Positions 15,162-23,716 of a stretch of DNA of 34,714 nucleotides are shown here, in pieces. The notes under the pieces are model-generated. The model did not search any database and was not told the origin of the DNA. It saw nothing but the letters and a program-made list of their open reading frames with translations. Source of the stretch: a virus; IMG/VR virus record IMGVR_UViG_3300039354_000359, positions 1 through 34,714 of that record; one strand, written 5' to 3'. Position numbers and translations under genes: made by a program. The number at the start of each line of letters is the position of its first letter. Position 1 is the first letter of the stretch.

Positions 15162-15605
15162 TTAAAATAATTTATTAATATTCTTTTTTGAAAGTATTCC
15201 GGTTTTATTGTCTAATTCTGAAATTAAACCCTCTTTAAATACGTTGGATAGTGAATTATAGAATTTTGTTGAGTGTATATTAAAATAGCTGGCAACTTCT
15301 GAAAAAATGTCAATTCTAGAATATTTTTCTAAGAGTTCATCAACTATAAAACCGTAGACTTCGTTTATGTCCATTTTTTTAAGTTTTGTAGTATTTGTAA
15401 ACTCATCTATTTTATTAAATTTTTTAAATCTAGAGTTTTCTATAAGTTTATGAATATCAGATGCTAATAGTTCATAATGTATTTGTTCTTCTTCGGATAG
15501 ATTTCCTCTTATAGAAGAATCTAACTCAAATGACATTTTACCTCCACTTGTTATTTCAGGGGCATCAAAGGTATTGTCAAATATTTTATCTTGTTTATTT
15601 CTCAT
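15162..15605 (-). CDS. hypothetical protein; possible late-transcription coactivator (gp33-like)
   Basis: A 147-residue protein with a polar N-terminus and helical C-terminal half. The segment IVDELLEKYSRIDIFSEVAS then YFNIHSTKFYNSLSNVFKEG and LISEL resembles in pattern the helical segment of T4 gp33 (SYLEATTAFLEENSIPETQF then IPSGIIEKI). Gp33 bridges the gp45 clamp and RNA polymerase during late transcription; gp55 and gp45 are both in this window, so a gp33 is expected somewhere. The match is only a spacing of hydrophobic residues and could be chance. Its ATG overlaps the helicase stop (ATGA) and it runs into gp47 with a one-base gap. Confidence 0.4.
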   Translation of the reverse strand: MRNKQDKIFDNTFDAPEITSGGKMSFELDSSIRGNLSEEEQIHYELLASDIHKLIENSRFKKFNKIDEFTNTTKLKKMDINEVYGFIVDELLEKYSRIDIFSEVASYFNIHSTKFYNSLSNVFKEGLISELDNKTGILSKKNINKLF

Positions 15606-16918
15606 ATCGCGTGTATGTTACTCATTGTAATTTCTTCAGTTTCTCTCAATCTTAAATAATTCCAATTAATATCAAGCTTACATTTTGTACCTTTACCTTC
15701 ACCATCTCTAATTTTAAGTATTTTTAATCTGTACTCATCGCTTGCTCTCATAATATCATCTTGAATAATTCCTAACATAACATCTGCAGTGTGTGAAAGT
15801 CCTGCAGATTCAGCTATGTCGGTCATTGTAATATCTGTTGAGTTATATCCGTTTCTTGTTATTTGTGTTGCTGTTATTATTAACCAATTATTTCTAATTC
15901 CCATCGCACGAAGGTCTTCGGCGATTTGTTTAATTTTCATGTAAGTGTTTTCACTATTTGGGTTTCTGTAGTTTGCTAATATATTTATATAGTCAATCAC
16001 TACTGCTCCTAATTTAATTCCTCTTTCTTCCTCTATTTGGCAAAGATGTGCTTCAATGTCTAGAACAGTTGCCTGAGAAGTAGGCATTTGTTTTACAAAT
16101 AATTGACCAGGAGGAGTAAACCCATTTCCTACGGTTTCTAATTTTCTTTTTATATAGTCTTTGTTTTTAGACTTTTCAGTGTATTCATTTATTGGAACAC
16201 CTAATAGATTTGAACCTATTCTCTTTACAAATTTATGAGCTGCCATTTCTGCTGTAATTACCGCAGTATTTGTACCCATCTTTACGAATTGGGCCGCATC
16301 ATTTGCTAAAAAGATAGATTTACCAATGTTTTGTTCTCCAGCATAGACTACAAGATTTCCACATTTATCATAACCACCTTCTAAAACTCGGTCTAAGAAG
16401 TTATATCCTGTAGATACTTTTTCGGTTTGTTTTTGATCGTGAGAATCTACATCAAAAAAGTCTAAGCCAATATCGCTATTAAAGGTAATATTATTTCTTT
16501 CATTAATAAGAGTCTTAACTTTTTGTATAATATGGTCGGTATTTTCTGGAGTTACGTTGGTTGTTTTAATAAATTCAATAGTATCTATAAGAGTTGTATC
16601 GAAGTTTCTCCATTTTATCCAAGATTCTGCTGTTGATGTTAACCATTCCTCGTCATACTGGTCAAGATCAACTTCAAAGATAAGATTCATGATTGTATCA
16701 CTTATTTTATCTTTTGCGCCATTTGCATTTTTGACTAATAATTTTAACTGATCCCTTGATGGAGTCTCGTTAAATTTAGTATAAAATTTTAATGAAAGAG
16801 TTGAAAGAATATCAATCTCTTCAGAAGAATAGAAACCACTCTTAATCGCTTGCAAATACTTAGGTTTTTCTAATGAAAACCTAAAAAACATTTTTTCATA
16901 ATCTTGTCCGAATTCCAT
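15602..16918 (-). CDS. 41: replicative DNA helicase (T4 gp41, DnaB-like)
   Basis: Hexameric 5'-3' helicase of the replication fork. The N-terminal domain (residues 1-140) is helical. The RecA-like core has Walker A GEQNIGKS (194-201), then TAVITAEMAAHKFVKRIGSN, Walker B-type LGAVVIDYINIL and ITATQITRNG, the DnaB-type Q/R motif, and SAGLSHTADVMLGI. The length of 438 is near T4 gp41 (475). The gene lies between a winged-helix-like small protein and the gp33-like candidate, in the same operon as UvsX, gp47 and gp46. No primase (gp61) is visible in the window. Confidence 0.93.
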   Translation of the reverse strand: MEFGQDYEKMFFRFSLEKPKYLQAIKSGFYSSEEIDILSTLSLKFYTKFNETPSRDQLKLLVKNANGAKDKISDTIMNLIFEVDLDQYDEEWLTSTAESWIKWRNFDTTLIDTIEFIKTTNVTPENTDHIIQKVKTLINERNNITFNSDIGLDFFDVDSHDQKQTEKVSTGYNFLDRVLEGGYDKCGNLVVYAGEQNIGKSIFLANDAAQFVKMGTNTAVITAEMAAHKFVKRIGSNLLGVPINEYTEKSKNKDYIKRKLETVGNGFTPPGQLFVKQMPTSQATVLDIEAHLCQIEEERGIKLGAVVIDYINILANYRNPNSENTYMKIKQIAEDLRAMGIRNNWLIITATQITRNGYNSTDITMTDIAESAGLSHTADVMLGIIQDDIMRASDEYRLKILKIRDGEGKGTKCKLDINWNYLRLRETEEITMSNIHAI

Positions 16919-16920
16919 AA

Positions 16921-17220
16921 TTATTCAAATGGGTTTATTAGTATTTTAAACGACTCTTTGCCTTTTGTTTCATTTATGGTTCTTATATAACCATCTTTTA
17001 TTAACTCTGTTAAGACCTCATCTACTCGGTCTTCATTTGCATTTTTAAGCATATATCTCATAACCGAATGTTTTGTAAAATTCCATTTCTTTTCTTCACC
17101 AACATGTCTTCTTACCTTTTCATAAAGAATATCCATTCCCGTCGGGTATTCTGGTAAAGACTCGTGTATTCCTAAAATGTATTTTATAGGTAATTTATTT
17201 TCGTCTAGTTTTAAAATCAT
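16921..17220 (-). CDS. small winged-helix-like protein between UvsX and helicase
   Basis: A 99-residue protein of unknown function. After a short beta-like N-terminus, residues 45-95 read like a winged helix: HSVMRYMLKNANEDRVDEVL as two helices, TELIKDGYIRTINETKGKES as recognition region and wing, then FKILINP as a closing strand. Its ATG overlaps the UvsX stop (ATGA) and its stop lies two bases before the helicase ATG. This tight placement suggests a partner of UvsX or the helicase, such as a loader or mediator, but I see no similarity to gp59 or UvsY. Confidence 0.6.
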   Translation of the reverse strand: MILKLDENKLPIKYILGIHESLPEYPTGMDILYEKVRRHVGEEKKWNFTKHSVMRYMLKNANEDRVDEVLTELIKDGYIRTINETKGKESFKILINPFE

Positions 17221-18281
17221 TCTGCTGCCTCTTCTAATATTTCGTCAACATCTACATCGTGAGAAATATCGTTATAATTAAATATAGGTTTGATATGCTC
17301 GTTAATTTTTTCTAAGACTTCTTTTGTAAAAACTTTTTCGGTAAAAAAGTCTGCGTTTGAGACCGGTTTGTCCAAGTGTTCACATATCCATGTTCTTGCT
17401 GTTTCTTTTGGTACTTTTTCACCCTTTACAATTGTTCCTCTGGCTACTCCACAAATATCCCAAGTTGCGTATTGTTCTAAACCTACATATCGGTTCATTC
17501 CTTTTGTAAAGTGTAAATGAAATTTGATAGGAGTTGGTTTTGCAAATCTGTTTTTATTTGGTTTTGCTGTAACAATAATTCCTGTTTTTTCAGTACCTTC
17601 TTTTAATTGTGCTTTATTTAAAAAGAGAACAATTGATGCTGCGTATTCTGGTCCAGTTCCACCGCCTGCAATTTGTTGAGCAATAAAACCTTGCGACATA
17701 TATGTGTGATTTGTAAATAGGAAAGGAATTTTTAGGTCTGCCAATGGAGTCATTATAATTCTAAAAATTGATTTAAGAATTTTTGCTCTTGTCATATCTG
17801 CTTTTTCACTTCCGCTGACTGCATCATTAATTTCTTTTTGAGTTGCCAGGTTACCAGCGCTATCAAGAATAATCATTAACTTTGGAACTTCTCCACCAGC
17901 TGCTTTGACTTCTTGCATCTTTGTAGTAATTGTAGTTACCGAATGTCTAAATGCCTGGACAGTATTAATAGGTTGGTAATTGACTTTACTGATATCGATT
18001 CCAAACTTTTTCATTAATTGTCTATCAACTGCAGCTTCAGAATCGTAAAACACAATACTATAACCCATGTCGATTGCACGTTTTATACTATTTAAAATAA
18101 GGAATGTTTTACCCGTTCCTGAAGGTCCAGCTAATGCACAAGTCCTACTGTTTGGCCATCCACCAAAAAGTGAACCACTAACACATGCATTAAGGTGATA
18201 ATTTCCTGTGTCGATATATTCTGTGACTTCGCTAAAATCATTTTCTGACATAATAGACCCAAGAGGGTTTATGTTAGCCAA
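17217..18281 (-). CDS. uvsX: UvsX recombinase (RecA-like)
   Basis: Strand-exchange protein of T4-like phages. Core motifs: GSLFGGWPNSRTCALAGPSG with Walker A GPSGTGKT (52-59), VFYDSEAAVDRQL, Walker B LMIILDSAGNLATQKE, MTRAKILKSIFRI, FLFTNHTYMSQG and the loop GGGTGPEYAA. The frame as printed has only a TTG start at 18281, with an ATG at 18251. However the in-frame sequence upstream (KKKEFNFSDLNAELANINPL) looks coding, and an ATG at 18327 would read MAKKKEFNFSDLNAE if an A run of seven (18316-18322) had six. I infer that the gene really starts there and that one base is misassigned or the gene is shifted. Confidence 0.93.
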   Translation of the reverse strand: MANINPLGSIMSENDFSEVTEYIDTGNYHLNACVSGSLFGGWPNSRTCALAGPSGTGKTFLILNSIKRAIDMGYSIVFYDSEAAVDRQLMKKFGIDISKVNYQPINTVQAFRHSVTTITTKMQEVKAAGGEVPKLMIILDSAGNLATQKEINDAVSGSEKADMTRAKILKSIFRIIMTPLADLKIPFLFTNHTYMSQGFIAQQIAGGGTGPEYAASIVLFLNKAQLKEGTEKTGIIVTAKPNKNRFAKPTPIKFHLHFTKGMNRYVGLEQYATWDICGVARGTIVKGEKVPKETARTWICEHLDKPVSNADFFTEKVFTKEVLEKINEHIKPIFNYNDISHDVDVDEILEEAAE

Positions 18282-18289
18282 TTCTGCGT

Positions 18290-18490
18290 TTAGGTCACTA
18301 AAATTAAATTCTTTCTTTTTTTGCCATTTTGTTTTTGTTTTTTTTCTGATTCTCTAAGTTTATACAATTCGTTTAAAAGCTCTTCCGATCTTTCTTGCAT
18401 TTTAGCCATCATTTTTGATATTTCTGAAAGTTCTTTATGAATTTCAGAATATTGGTTTATTATTTTTTGTTCTTCTTCGTTTATTTCCAT
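18290..18490 (-). CDS. small coiled-coil protein upstream of uvsX
   Basis: A 66-residue, highly charged helical protein (IHKELSEISKMMAKMQERSE, ELLNELYKLRESEKKQKQ), probably a short coiled coil. Function unknown. Its last residues after KKQKQNG run through the seven-A stretch that seems to disturb the uvsX start. With six A residues the protein would instead end NGKKERI, three residues after the run, and overlap the uvsX start. Its ATG overlaps the end of the 63-residue gene by 10 bases. Confidence 0.5.
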   Translation of the reverse strand: MEINEEEQKIINQYSEIHKELSEISKMMAKMQERSEELLNELYKLRESEKKQKQNGKKRKNLILVT

Positions 18491-18672
18491 GGTCCTCTAA
18501 ACTTTTTTTCTACATCCATTAAACCTTTTGGCCTCCATTCTGGATATTCTTTTCTCATCTTTTCAATAAGCGGTTGAAACCTTCTTCTAATAAATTGGCC
18601 TAAGGCATAATTATTTGGAAGATGTGCTATTGCCGCTACTATTTCTTTTTCTGTTTCGTTTAGTTCTTTCAT
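18481..18672 (-). CDS. small hypothetical protein
   Basis: A 63-residue protein: an acidic N-terminal helix (MKELNETEKEIVAAIAHLPN), then a basic, Trp-containing part (GQFIRRRFQPLIEKMRKEYP, EWRPKGLMDVEKKFRGPWK). I do not recognise it. It lies nine bases downstream of the C-terminal polymerase half and overlaps the coiled-coil gene, so it is cotranscribed with replication genes. Confidence 0.5.
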   Translation of the reverse strand: MKELNETEKEIVAAIAHLPNNYALGQFIRRRFQPLIEKMRKEYPEWRPKGLMDVEKKFRGPWK

Positions 18673-18681
18673 ATTCTTTTT

Positions 18682-19890
18682 TTACCATAATGCCGAAGCA
18701 TATACGAGGTTTGTATCTAACTCTTGTAATTTTGTAGCTCTTAATACCCTATTAATAGGATCGATCATACATTTTTCAAATTGTGTATCGTAGTCTATTT
18801 CAGGAGCTATTTCATAAGGATGTTCTCCTGGTAAATAGGCAAATATATCACAAATTGGATGTTTAGTATTATATAGTCTAAGCTTTTCGCCATTTGCTAT
18901 CATCTTGTATTTGTTTTTATATTTGGGATTGTTATTCATTAAATAGTTATAAAACCCAGCTGCTTTTACATTAGGAGGACATTTAAGTCCTATTTGAAAT
19001 TCTTTATTATCGTCTATTATATACTTATGTATGTTATTTGTTTTTCTGTTAAAGCAAATATCATCAATATCTACAAGTTTAAATTCTGTCTTACACTCTT
19101 TTAAAAACTTTACCATTTCTTGTAACTCATTAGGTCCTGGTGTTTTACCATTTTTAAAGAGAAGAGTCAATGCTTCTGTTAATTTCTTTCTAGCGAAAGA
19201 TGGAGTAGAACTCTGAATAGTATCATATCCTATTGTCTTAATTTTTTTAAGAGAAGGGTGACGATCTGTTATTGCCAATTTGTCTTCCCATGCGATATCT
19301 TGGATATATTTCTTTTTGGTCATGAATATTCCAGAATAGGCAATAGACTCTAATTCAAATACTAAGAAATTTTCAGTATTGTGAACTTTAGCATATCTTT
19401 CCATAGCAAGTCTTATGTACTCTTTAATTCTAAGATTGTAAACTTCCATCGTAAAAGTAGTTACGTCCATTTTTTTAGACTCATCTAACCATTCTACTGA
19501 ATCGTACATTTCACCGAACTGAACATAATTAGAATCTGTATCGATATAAATTACAGATGGTTTTACTAATTTATTCTTTACGGTAATTCCAAGCTTTTCA
19601 TGAATATCAGTATCTTTGTGCCAAAATTCATTAAAGTATTTGTTAAGAATTTTCTCTGAATAGAGGATAGCATTTTGACCCTGTAGAGTAATTGATTCTG
19701 CCATCTGTATGTTAAAGAAGTGAAACCACTTGTTACCAAATGCACCATAAATAGAGTTAAGGGATAACTTGACGGCTTGTTCGTAAGCGGTATATTTATT
19801 GCTTAAAACTTCACATTTGATAGCAAGTGCTTCTAATTCCTCTTTGGACAATCCATCCAAATTATTTTTGACAGTATCAACTTCGGACAT
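18682..19890 (-). CDS. 43B: DNA polymerase, C-terminal half of a split family B enzyme (T4 gp43)
   Basis: A 402-residue polypeptide carrying the rest of the polymerase whose N-terminal half is encoded at 25870-27270. It starts with a finger-helix segment (LSNKYTAYEQAVKLSLNSIY) whose motif B is KLSLNSIYGAFGN (41-53), then palm motif C VIYIDTDSNYV (113-123) with the two catalytic Asp. The thumb region follows (KKYIQDIAWEDKL onward). The exonuclease domain and motif A are absent. Both halves must associate to form an enzyme. It begins one base after the clamp gene stop, and clamp and polymerase also neighbour each other functionally in T4. Confidence 0.92.
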   Translation of the reverse strand: MSEVDTVKNNLDGLSKEELEALAIKCEVLSNKYTAYEQAVKLSLNSIYGAFGNKWFHFFNIQMAESITLQGQNAILYSEKILNKYFNEFWHKDTDIHEKLGITVKNKLVKPSVIYIDTDSNYVQFGEMYDSVEWLDESKKMDVTTFTMEVYNLRIKEYIRLAMERYAKVHNTENFLVFELESIAYSGIFMTKKKYIQDIAWEDKLAITDRHPSLKKIKTIGYDTIQSSTPSFARKKLTEALTLLFKNGKTPGPNELQEMVKFLKECKTEFKLVDIDDICFNRKTNNIHKYIIDDNKEFQIGLKCPPNVKAAGFYNYLMNNNPKYKNKYKMIANGEKLRLYNTKHPICDIFAYLPGEHPYEIAPEIDYDTQFEKCMIDPINRVLRATKLQELDTNLVYASALW

Positions 19891-19891
19891 A

Positions 19892-20635
19892 TTATGCAGT
19901 TTGACATGTTGAAATTGTTAAAAGAGTTTCTGATTCTGTAGAGTCAAATACAACTTTACTTGGCGTAACGTGAACGTTGTATTCTTCTTTGTCTAAAAGG
20001 GAAAGATATTTTTTATAAAGGGTTGCGTTACCATCTCCTGTTGAAGATTGGCTAATAACGACATTAAATGTTTTACCTTTTACTTCTACACCTCTGCCAT
20101 TTGCTTTAATATCGAATGTTTCGTCTTTTTCAAGGTTAAATAGATTTTTAAGTCTGTTAACTGTGTGATTTTCCATTGGAAATTGAAAGTCGCTATTTTC
20201 TCTTGAAAAGATAGCATCTACTTGGTCAGCTGTAAGGTCTTTAAAACCTAATGATGGTTCAGAACACGAAAGTGTAATTTCTAATTCGTCATTATAGATT
20301 CTAAATGCTGAAGCAACAAGATCCTGATCATTTTCAATAAATTCAATTTCACATCGTATAGAATCAGCTTCAAATTGTTTAAAAGCATCTATAATTCTAC
20401 CTGCATCAAAAAAGGCTACTTTTAATTCTTTTTCTAATTGTGGAACCTCGTTTGTTTGAAATATACTTTCAAAAGGAACTGAATGATGTTTAACTGCATC
20501 TCTTTGTGGTAGATATACCGTAGAAATAACTTGGTCTTCTTTAATCTTAAAATAGATAAAAGAGTCTATTAATTTTAGTTTGTTTACAAAACTAATAAAA
20601 GCATGTTGGTCAATTCTGTCAATTTGTAATTTCAT
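19892..20635 (-). CDS. 45: sliding clamp (T4 gp45-like)
   Basis: A 247-residue processivity clamp, close to T4 gp45 (228). The two-domain clamp pattern is visible as alternating beta strands: FIYFKIKEDQVISTVYLPQR, VAFFDAGRIIDAFKQFE, then ELEITLSCSEPSLGF, and VNRLKNLFNLEKDETFDIKA, VKGKTFNVVISQSSTG, NVHVTPSKVVFDSTESETLL. It tethers DNA polymerase and, with gp33 and gp55, activates late transcription. TATAAT- and TATAAATT-like sequences lie in the 61-base space upstream. Clamp-loader genes (44, 62) are not in the window. Confidence 0.85.
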   Translation of the reverse strand: MKLQIDRIDQHAFISFVNKLKLIDSFIYFKIKEDQVISTVYLPQRDAVKHHSVPFESIFQTNEVPQLEKELKVAFFDAGRIIDAFKQFEADSIRCEIEFIENDQDLVASAFRIYNDELEITLSCSEPSLGFKDLTADQVDAIFSRENSDFQFPMENHTVNRLKNLFNLEKDETFDIKANGRGVEVKGKTFNVVISQSSTGDGNATLYKKYLSLLDKEEYNVHVTPSKVVFDSTESETLLTISTCQTA

Positions 20636-20661
20636 TTGATTCTTTTTTTTAATTTATAGTT

Positions 20662-20667
20662 ATTATA
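20662..20667 (-). promoter_or_regulatory. TATAAT box upstream of clamp gene
   Basis: Minus strand AATATAATAACTATAAATT: TATAAT 26 bases before the ATG, and TATAAATT nearer the gene. Either could be a -10 element of an early or middle promoter for the clamp-to-gp46 operon. Confidence 0.4.
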
Positions 20668-20696
20668 TTAAACTATATTAAAAAGTTTCAAATGTT

Positions 20697-21770
20697 TTAT
20701 GCTTCTTTAGGTTCTTCTTTTGGCTTGTCTTTTCCTTGAACTTCTGATAATAGCGTTTCTATAATCGCGATATATGCTAAATATTTTGCAGTAGTCGCTG
20801 CGTATGATATTATAGTTCCTACTCCTGGAATTCCGTGAAGAGAAAACTTTAGTAATTTTTTACCAAGTCCTTTAACTTCCATTTCTACAAGAATTCCAAT
20901 AATTGTCGCAAGAGCTACAAATTTATATGGACCTGGAGCACCTGCTACTTCAGTTGCCCATACAGAAAACTTTTCTAAGGCTCCTCCAACAACATCTTTT
21001 ACTTTATTTTTTACACCATATAACTGTTTAAATGGTGGAAATTTATTTAATTTAGCGGCAATTGAAGAAATAAATGGTATTTTTGGTCCTGCTCCTTCAT
21101 TTAAAATATCTTTAATATCTATGTCTCCGTCTTTAATTGCCTGTGCCAGTCCTTCTGTAATTGCCCATTCAAAATGTCTAAAGTCTTCAGCCTCGTCTGT
21201 TTTTCCGGCTTTTAACATAGCATTTGCTGTTTCTTTATTAAAACCTCCTAATACCCATGCTGACATTGATTTTAACATGCTTCCTGCATTTTTAATATCT
21301 TCGGAAAGTTGTTTGGGATCTTTAACATTTCCTATTGCTTTTCTGCATTTTTCTTTGGCTTTTTCTGAAACCTGACTTGCTATTTTTTTGCCAGATTCAT
21401 ATGCTTTTTTAACAGCCTCTGTAAGTTGTTTAATTACTACTTGAATAACTTTTTTGACATCTCCTCCAAATTTAATTATTTTTTCTTGAGCATCAGAAAG
21501 TGCTTTTTTACCCTTTTCTTTTAAAGTCTCTTTCGCTTTTTGAAATTTTTCTTTCGCTTTTTGAAATATGTTTTCAAATAATTGTTCTTCTGAAAGATTA
21601 TTTATATTATCAAATGTTAAAGAATCAAAAATACCAAGATTAACCATTGATTTTGCCTCTTCTAAAATAGGCTCTATTTCTTCAATATTTTCAAATATTG
21701 CTATTGTAAGATTTCTTCTAGATTGGACTAGGTTTTTTTCTAATAAAAATTGGTTATACTCTAAAATCAT
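20697..21770 (-). CDS. large capsid-targeted protein with membrane-active-looking C-terminus
   Basis: A 357-residue protein beginning MILEYNQFLLEKN, a divergent form of the capsid-targeting peptide with a predicted cut after LLE. Residues 65-150 are Lys/Glu/Ala-rich amphipathic helices (QKAKEKFQKAKETLKEKGKK, AVKKAYESGKKIASQVSEKA). A middle part has FRHFEWAITEGLAQAIKDGD. From 270 there are hydrophobic segments (FVALATIIGILVEM; GIPGVGTIISYAATTAKYLA, YIAIIETLL). It could be an injected protein that enters the membrane; this is inference from composition. It forms its own unit with a late-type motif 4 bases upstream and a terminator before that. Confidence 0.65.
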   Translation of the reverse strand: MILEYNQFLLEKNLVQSRRNLTIAIFENIEEIEPILEEAKSMVNLGIFDSLTFDNINNLSEEQLFENIFQKAKEKFQKAKETLKEKGKKALSDAQEKIIKFGGDVKKVIQVVIKQLTEAVKKAYESGKKIASQVSEKAKEKCRKAIGNVKDPKQLSEDIKNAGSMLKSMSAWVLGGFNKETANAMLKAGKTDEAEDFRHFEWAITEGLAQAIKDGDIDIKDILNEGAGPKIPFISSIAAKLNKFPPFKQLYGVKNKVKDVVGGALEKFSVWATEVAGAPGPYKFVALATIIGILVEMEVKGLGKKLLKFSLHGIPGVGTIISYAATTAKYLAYIAIIETLLSEVQGKDKPKEEPKEA

Positions 21771-21774
21771 GTTT

Positions 21775-21783
21775 TATATATCA
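21775..21783 (-). promoter_or_regulatory. late-promoter-like motif abutting start of 357-residue gene
   Basis: Minus strand TGATATATAAAACATG. It follows the terminator U-run at once and ends within a few bases of the ATG. Confidence 0.45.
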
Positions 21784-21785
21784 TT

Positions 21786-21818
21786 AAAAAAGGGAAGCGT
21801 AGCGATACTCTTCCCTTT
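21786..21818 (-). terminator. intrinsic terminator after nrdA
   Basis: Perfect 9-bp stem AAAGGGAAG (21789-21797) with CTTCCCTTT (21810-21818) and a 12-base loop containing its own small GCGTAGCG pairing. On the minus strand it is followed by a short T run (21786-21791). The stop of nrdA lies about 50 bases earlier. Confidence 0.85.
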
Positions 21819-21870
21819 AAAGTCCGTAACTAAACGGTCCTAAAGCGTGACCTCGATGGGCCACACATTT

Positions 21871-23706
21871 TTAGCCATCGCATGATACGCAATCTTCACT
21901 AAGGGCGCTAGAAGCAACATCTCCCCTCAGAACTGATTCTGTTCTCATATAATAGAGAGTTTTTATACCCTGTTTGTATGCTTCTAAATGCACTTTATTA
22001 ATAAATTTAGGTGACGCACTATTTGGAAATGCAAGATTAAGACTAACCGACTGGTCAATATATTGCTGTCTTATTCCTGCTTGTCTTACCAATTCTAATT
22101 GATTAACCTCTTTAAATGTTTTATAAACTTCTTTAGGGGATATCCAAAAGTCTCTGTCTTTTTGTTCTAGGTCTATCCATTCTGATTTTTTAATTGCCCT
22201 AAGTTCTTCTTGATTATGGCTCATCATCCAATCATTTAAAAACTCTAGACCTTGAACACTGCCCTTGTCTTCTACTATTTTCTTCCAATTCTCTTCTCTA
22301 TCTTCATCCATCATTTTAAATAATGATACAAGAGACTGGTTTTTACGGATAAAGGTTCCTTTTGCAGTTTGTTCCGTAAATACATTTGCTGCCCATGGTT
22401 CGATACCAGGACTTACATTTCCACTAAGTTTTGAATTAGTAACTGTTGGTGCCACTGCTCTTAAATGAGTATTTCTCATTCCTGTTCCAACACACCATAG
22501 AGGTTCTCCATATTCTTCAGCCAATTGTCTACTTGCTGTTTCACTTTCTATTTGAATTTGTGAAAATATTCTTCGGGTTTCAAATTGAGCCTGGAGACCT
22601 TCAAATGGAATTCCTTTATTTTGTAAATAGGTATGCCATCCTAAAACTCCAAGTCCTAATGCTCTACCTTTTTCTGCAGAACGGACAGAGTTTTCAAAAC
22701 CTTGTCTAAATTTTGCTTTTTGTAAAAATTCTTCTAAGACTCCATCAAGAAACCATGTTGCAGTTTGAATAACGTCTGTATTTTTCCACTCGTCATATTT
22801 TGCAAGATTCAATGAACTTAAACAACAAACAAAAGAGTGATTTTCATCAGTATGTAATGCGATTTCACTACAAATGTTAGTCATATAGACTTTTAAACCA
22901 TTTTTAGTATAGGCTTCTGGGTTTGCTCTATTTACATTACCCTTATACATAATAAATGGTTGGCCAGTTGCTTTACGTTTTTTAACAACTGCCAAATATC
23001 TTTTTCTTGATTCTTTATCTCCATCTTCTACCTTGTCCATAAAACCATCACTTACGACAACGCATTGATGCATATTTAAACATTGTCTATTAATATCTCC
23101 TTTAGGTTCTCTGATTTCTAACCAATCCCAAAAGTCTTTATGTTCAATATCTATATTTACGCTTGCTGCTCCTCTTCTGACTGCTCCTTGATTTGTAGCA
23201 AGAATTGTAGAATCATATATTTTACAGAATGGAACTATTCCATCTGAAGTTCCGTTATCCGTTATTTCAGATCCTGCTGGTCTAATTTGATTTATTCCAA
23301 TTCCTACTCCACCTCCATTCTTTGCAAGTAACATCATTTCAAGATTCTTTTTACCAATATCATGGATAGAATCTGCGACATCAATTCCAAAACAGGAGAT
23401 TGGTAAACCTCTTTCTGTTCCGGTATTTGATAAGACTGGAGAGGCTAGGTTTAACCAACCCTTCCAAATATAATCAAAAAACTTACTTGCCATTTCGGGC
23501 TTTTTAAGTCTTCTTGCAATTGTTGTTGATACTCTCCAATATGAATCTTTTGGAGTTTCTCCTAGTAAACAATATCCTTTTGAAATTGTTTTTAAATATA
23601 TTTCTGTGTGACCCCATACTGGATAGTCAACACCTTTTTCCCAACCTAAATCAGCAGCAACCTTGTCTGCCAAATTTAACTCTTCTTTTTCTAATTCTTT
23701 TAACAT
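21871..23706 (-). CDS. nrdA: ribonucleotide reductase, large subunit (class I NrdA)
   Basis: Reduces ribonucleoside diphosphates to deoxy forms for phage DNA synthesis. Active-site features: LPISCFG (C104, half of the redox pair), NICSEI (the N-C-E catalytic set), FVCCLSSLNL (partner Cys), LYYMRTES (radical-transfer Tyr pair) and C-terminal CVSC that is rereduced by thioredoxin or glutaredoxin. At 611 residues it is short: the usual N-terminal ATP-cone domain of about 100 residues is absent, so dATP feedback inhibition is probably lost. It is separated from nrdB by two capsid-targeted genes. Confidence 0.95.
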   Translation of the reverse strand: MLKELEKEELNLADKVAADLGWEKGVDYPVWGHTEIYLKTISKGYCLLGETPKDSYWRVSTTIARRLKKPEMASKFFDYIWKGWLNLASPVLSNTGTERGLPISCFGIDVADSIHDIGKKNLEMMLLAKNGGGVGIGINQIRPAGSEITDNGTSDGIVPFCKIYDSTILATNQGAVRRGAASVNIDIEHKDFWDWLEIREPKGDINRQCLNMHQCVVVSDGFMDKVEDGDKESRKRYLAVVKKRKATGQPFIMYKGNVNRANPEAYTKNGLKVYMTNICSEIALHTDENHSFVCCLSSLNLAKYDEWKNTDVIQTATWFLDGVLEEFLQKAKFRQGFENSVRSAEKGRALGLGVLGWHTYLQNKGIPFEGLQAQFETRRIFSQIQIESETASRQLAEEYGEPLWCVGTGMRNTHLRAVAPTVTNSKLSGNVSPGIEPWAANVFTEQTAKGTFIRKNQSLVSLFKMMDEDREENWKKIVEDKGSVQGLEFLNDWMMSHNQEELRAIKKSEWIDLEQKDRDFWISPKEVYKTFKEVNQLELVRQAGIRQQYIDQSVSLNLAFPNSASPKFINKVHLEAYKQGIKTLYYMRTESVLRGDVASSALSEDCVSCDG

Positions 23707-23716
23707 GTTTTAAATT

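Noticed and set aside
21819-21870. Possible RNA element in the GC-richer stretch after nrdA
   Set aside because: Too short and without a stem beyond the neighbouring terminator; no known motif recognised.
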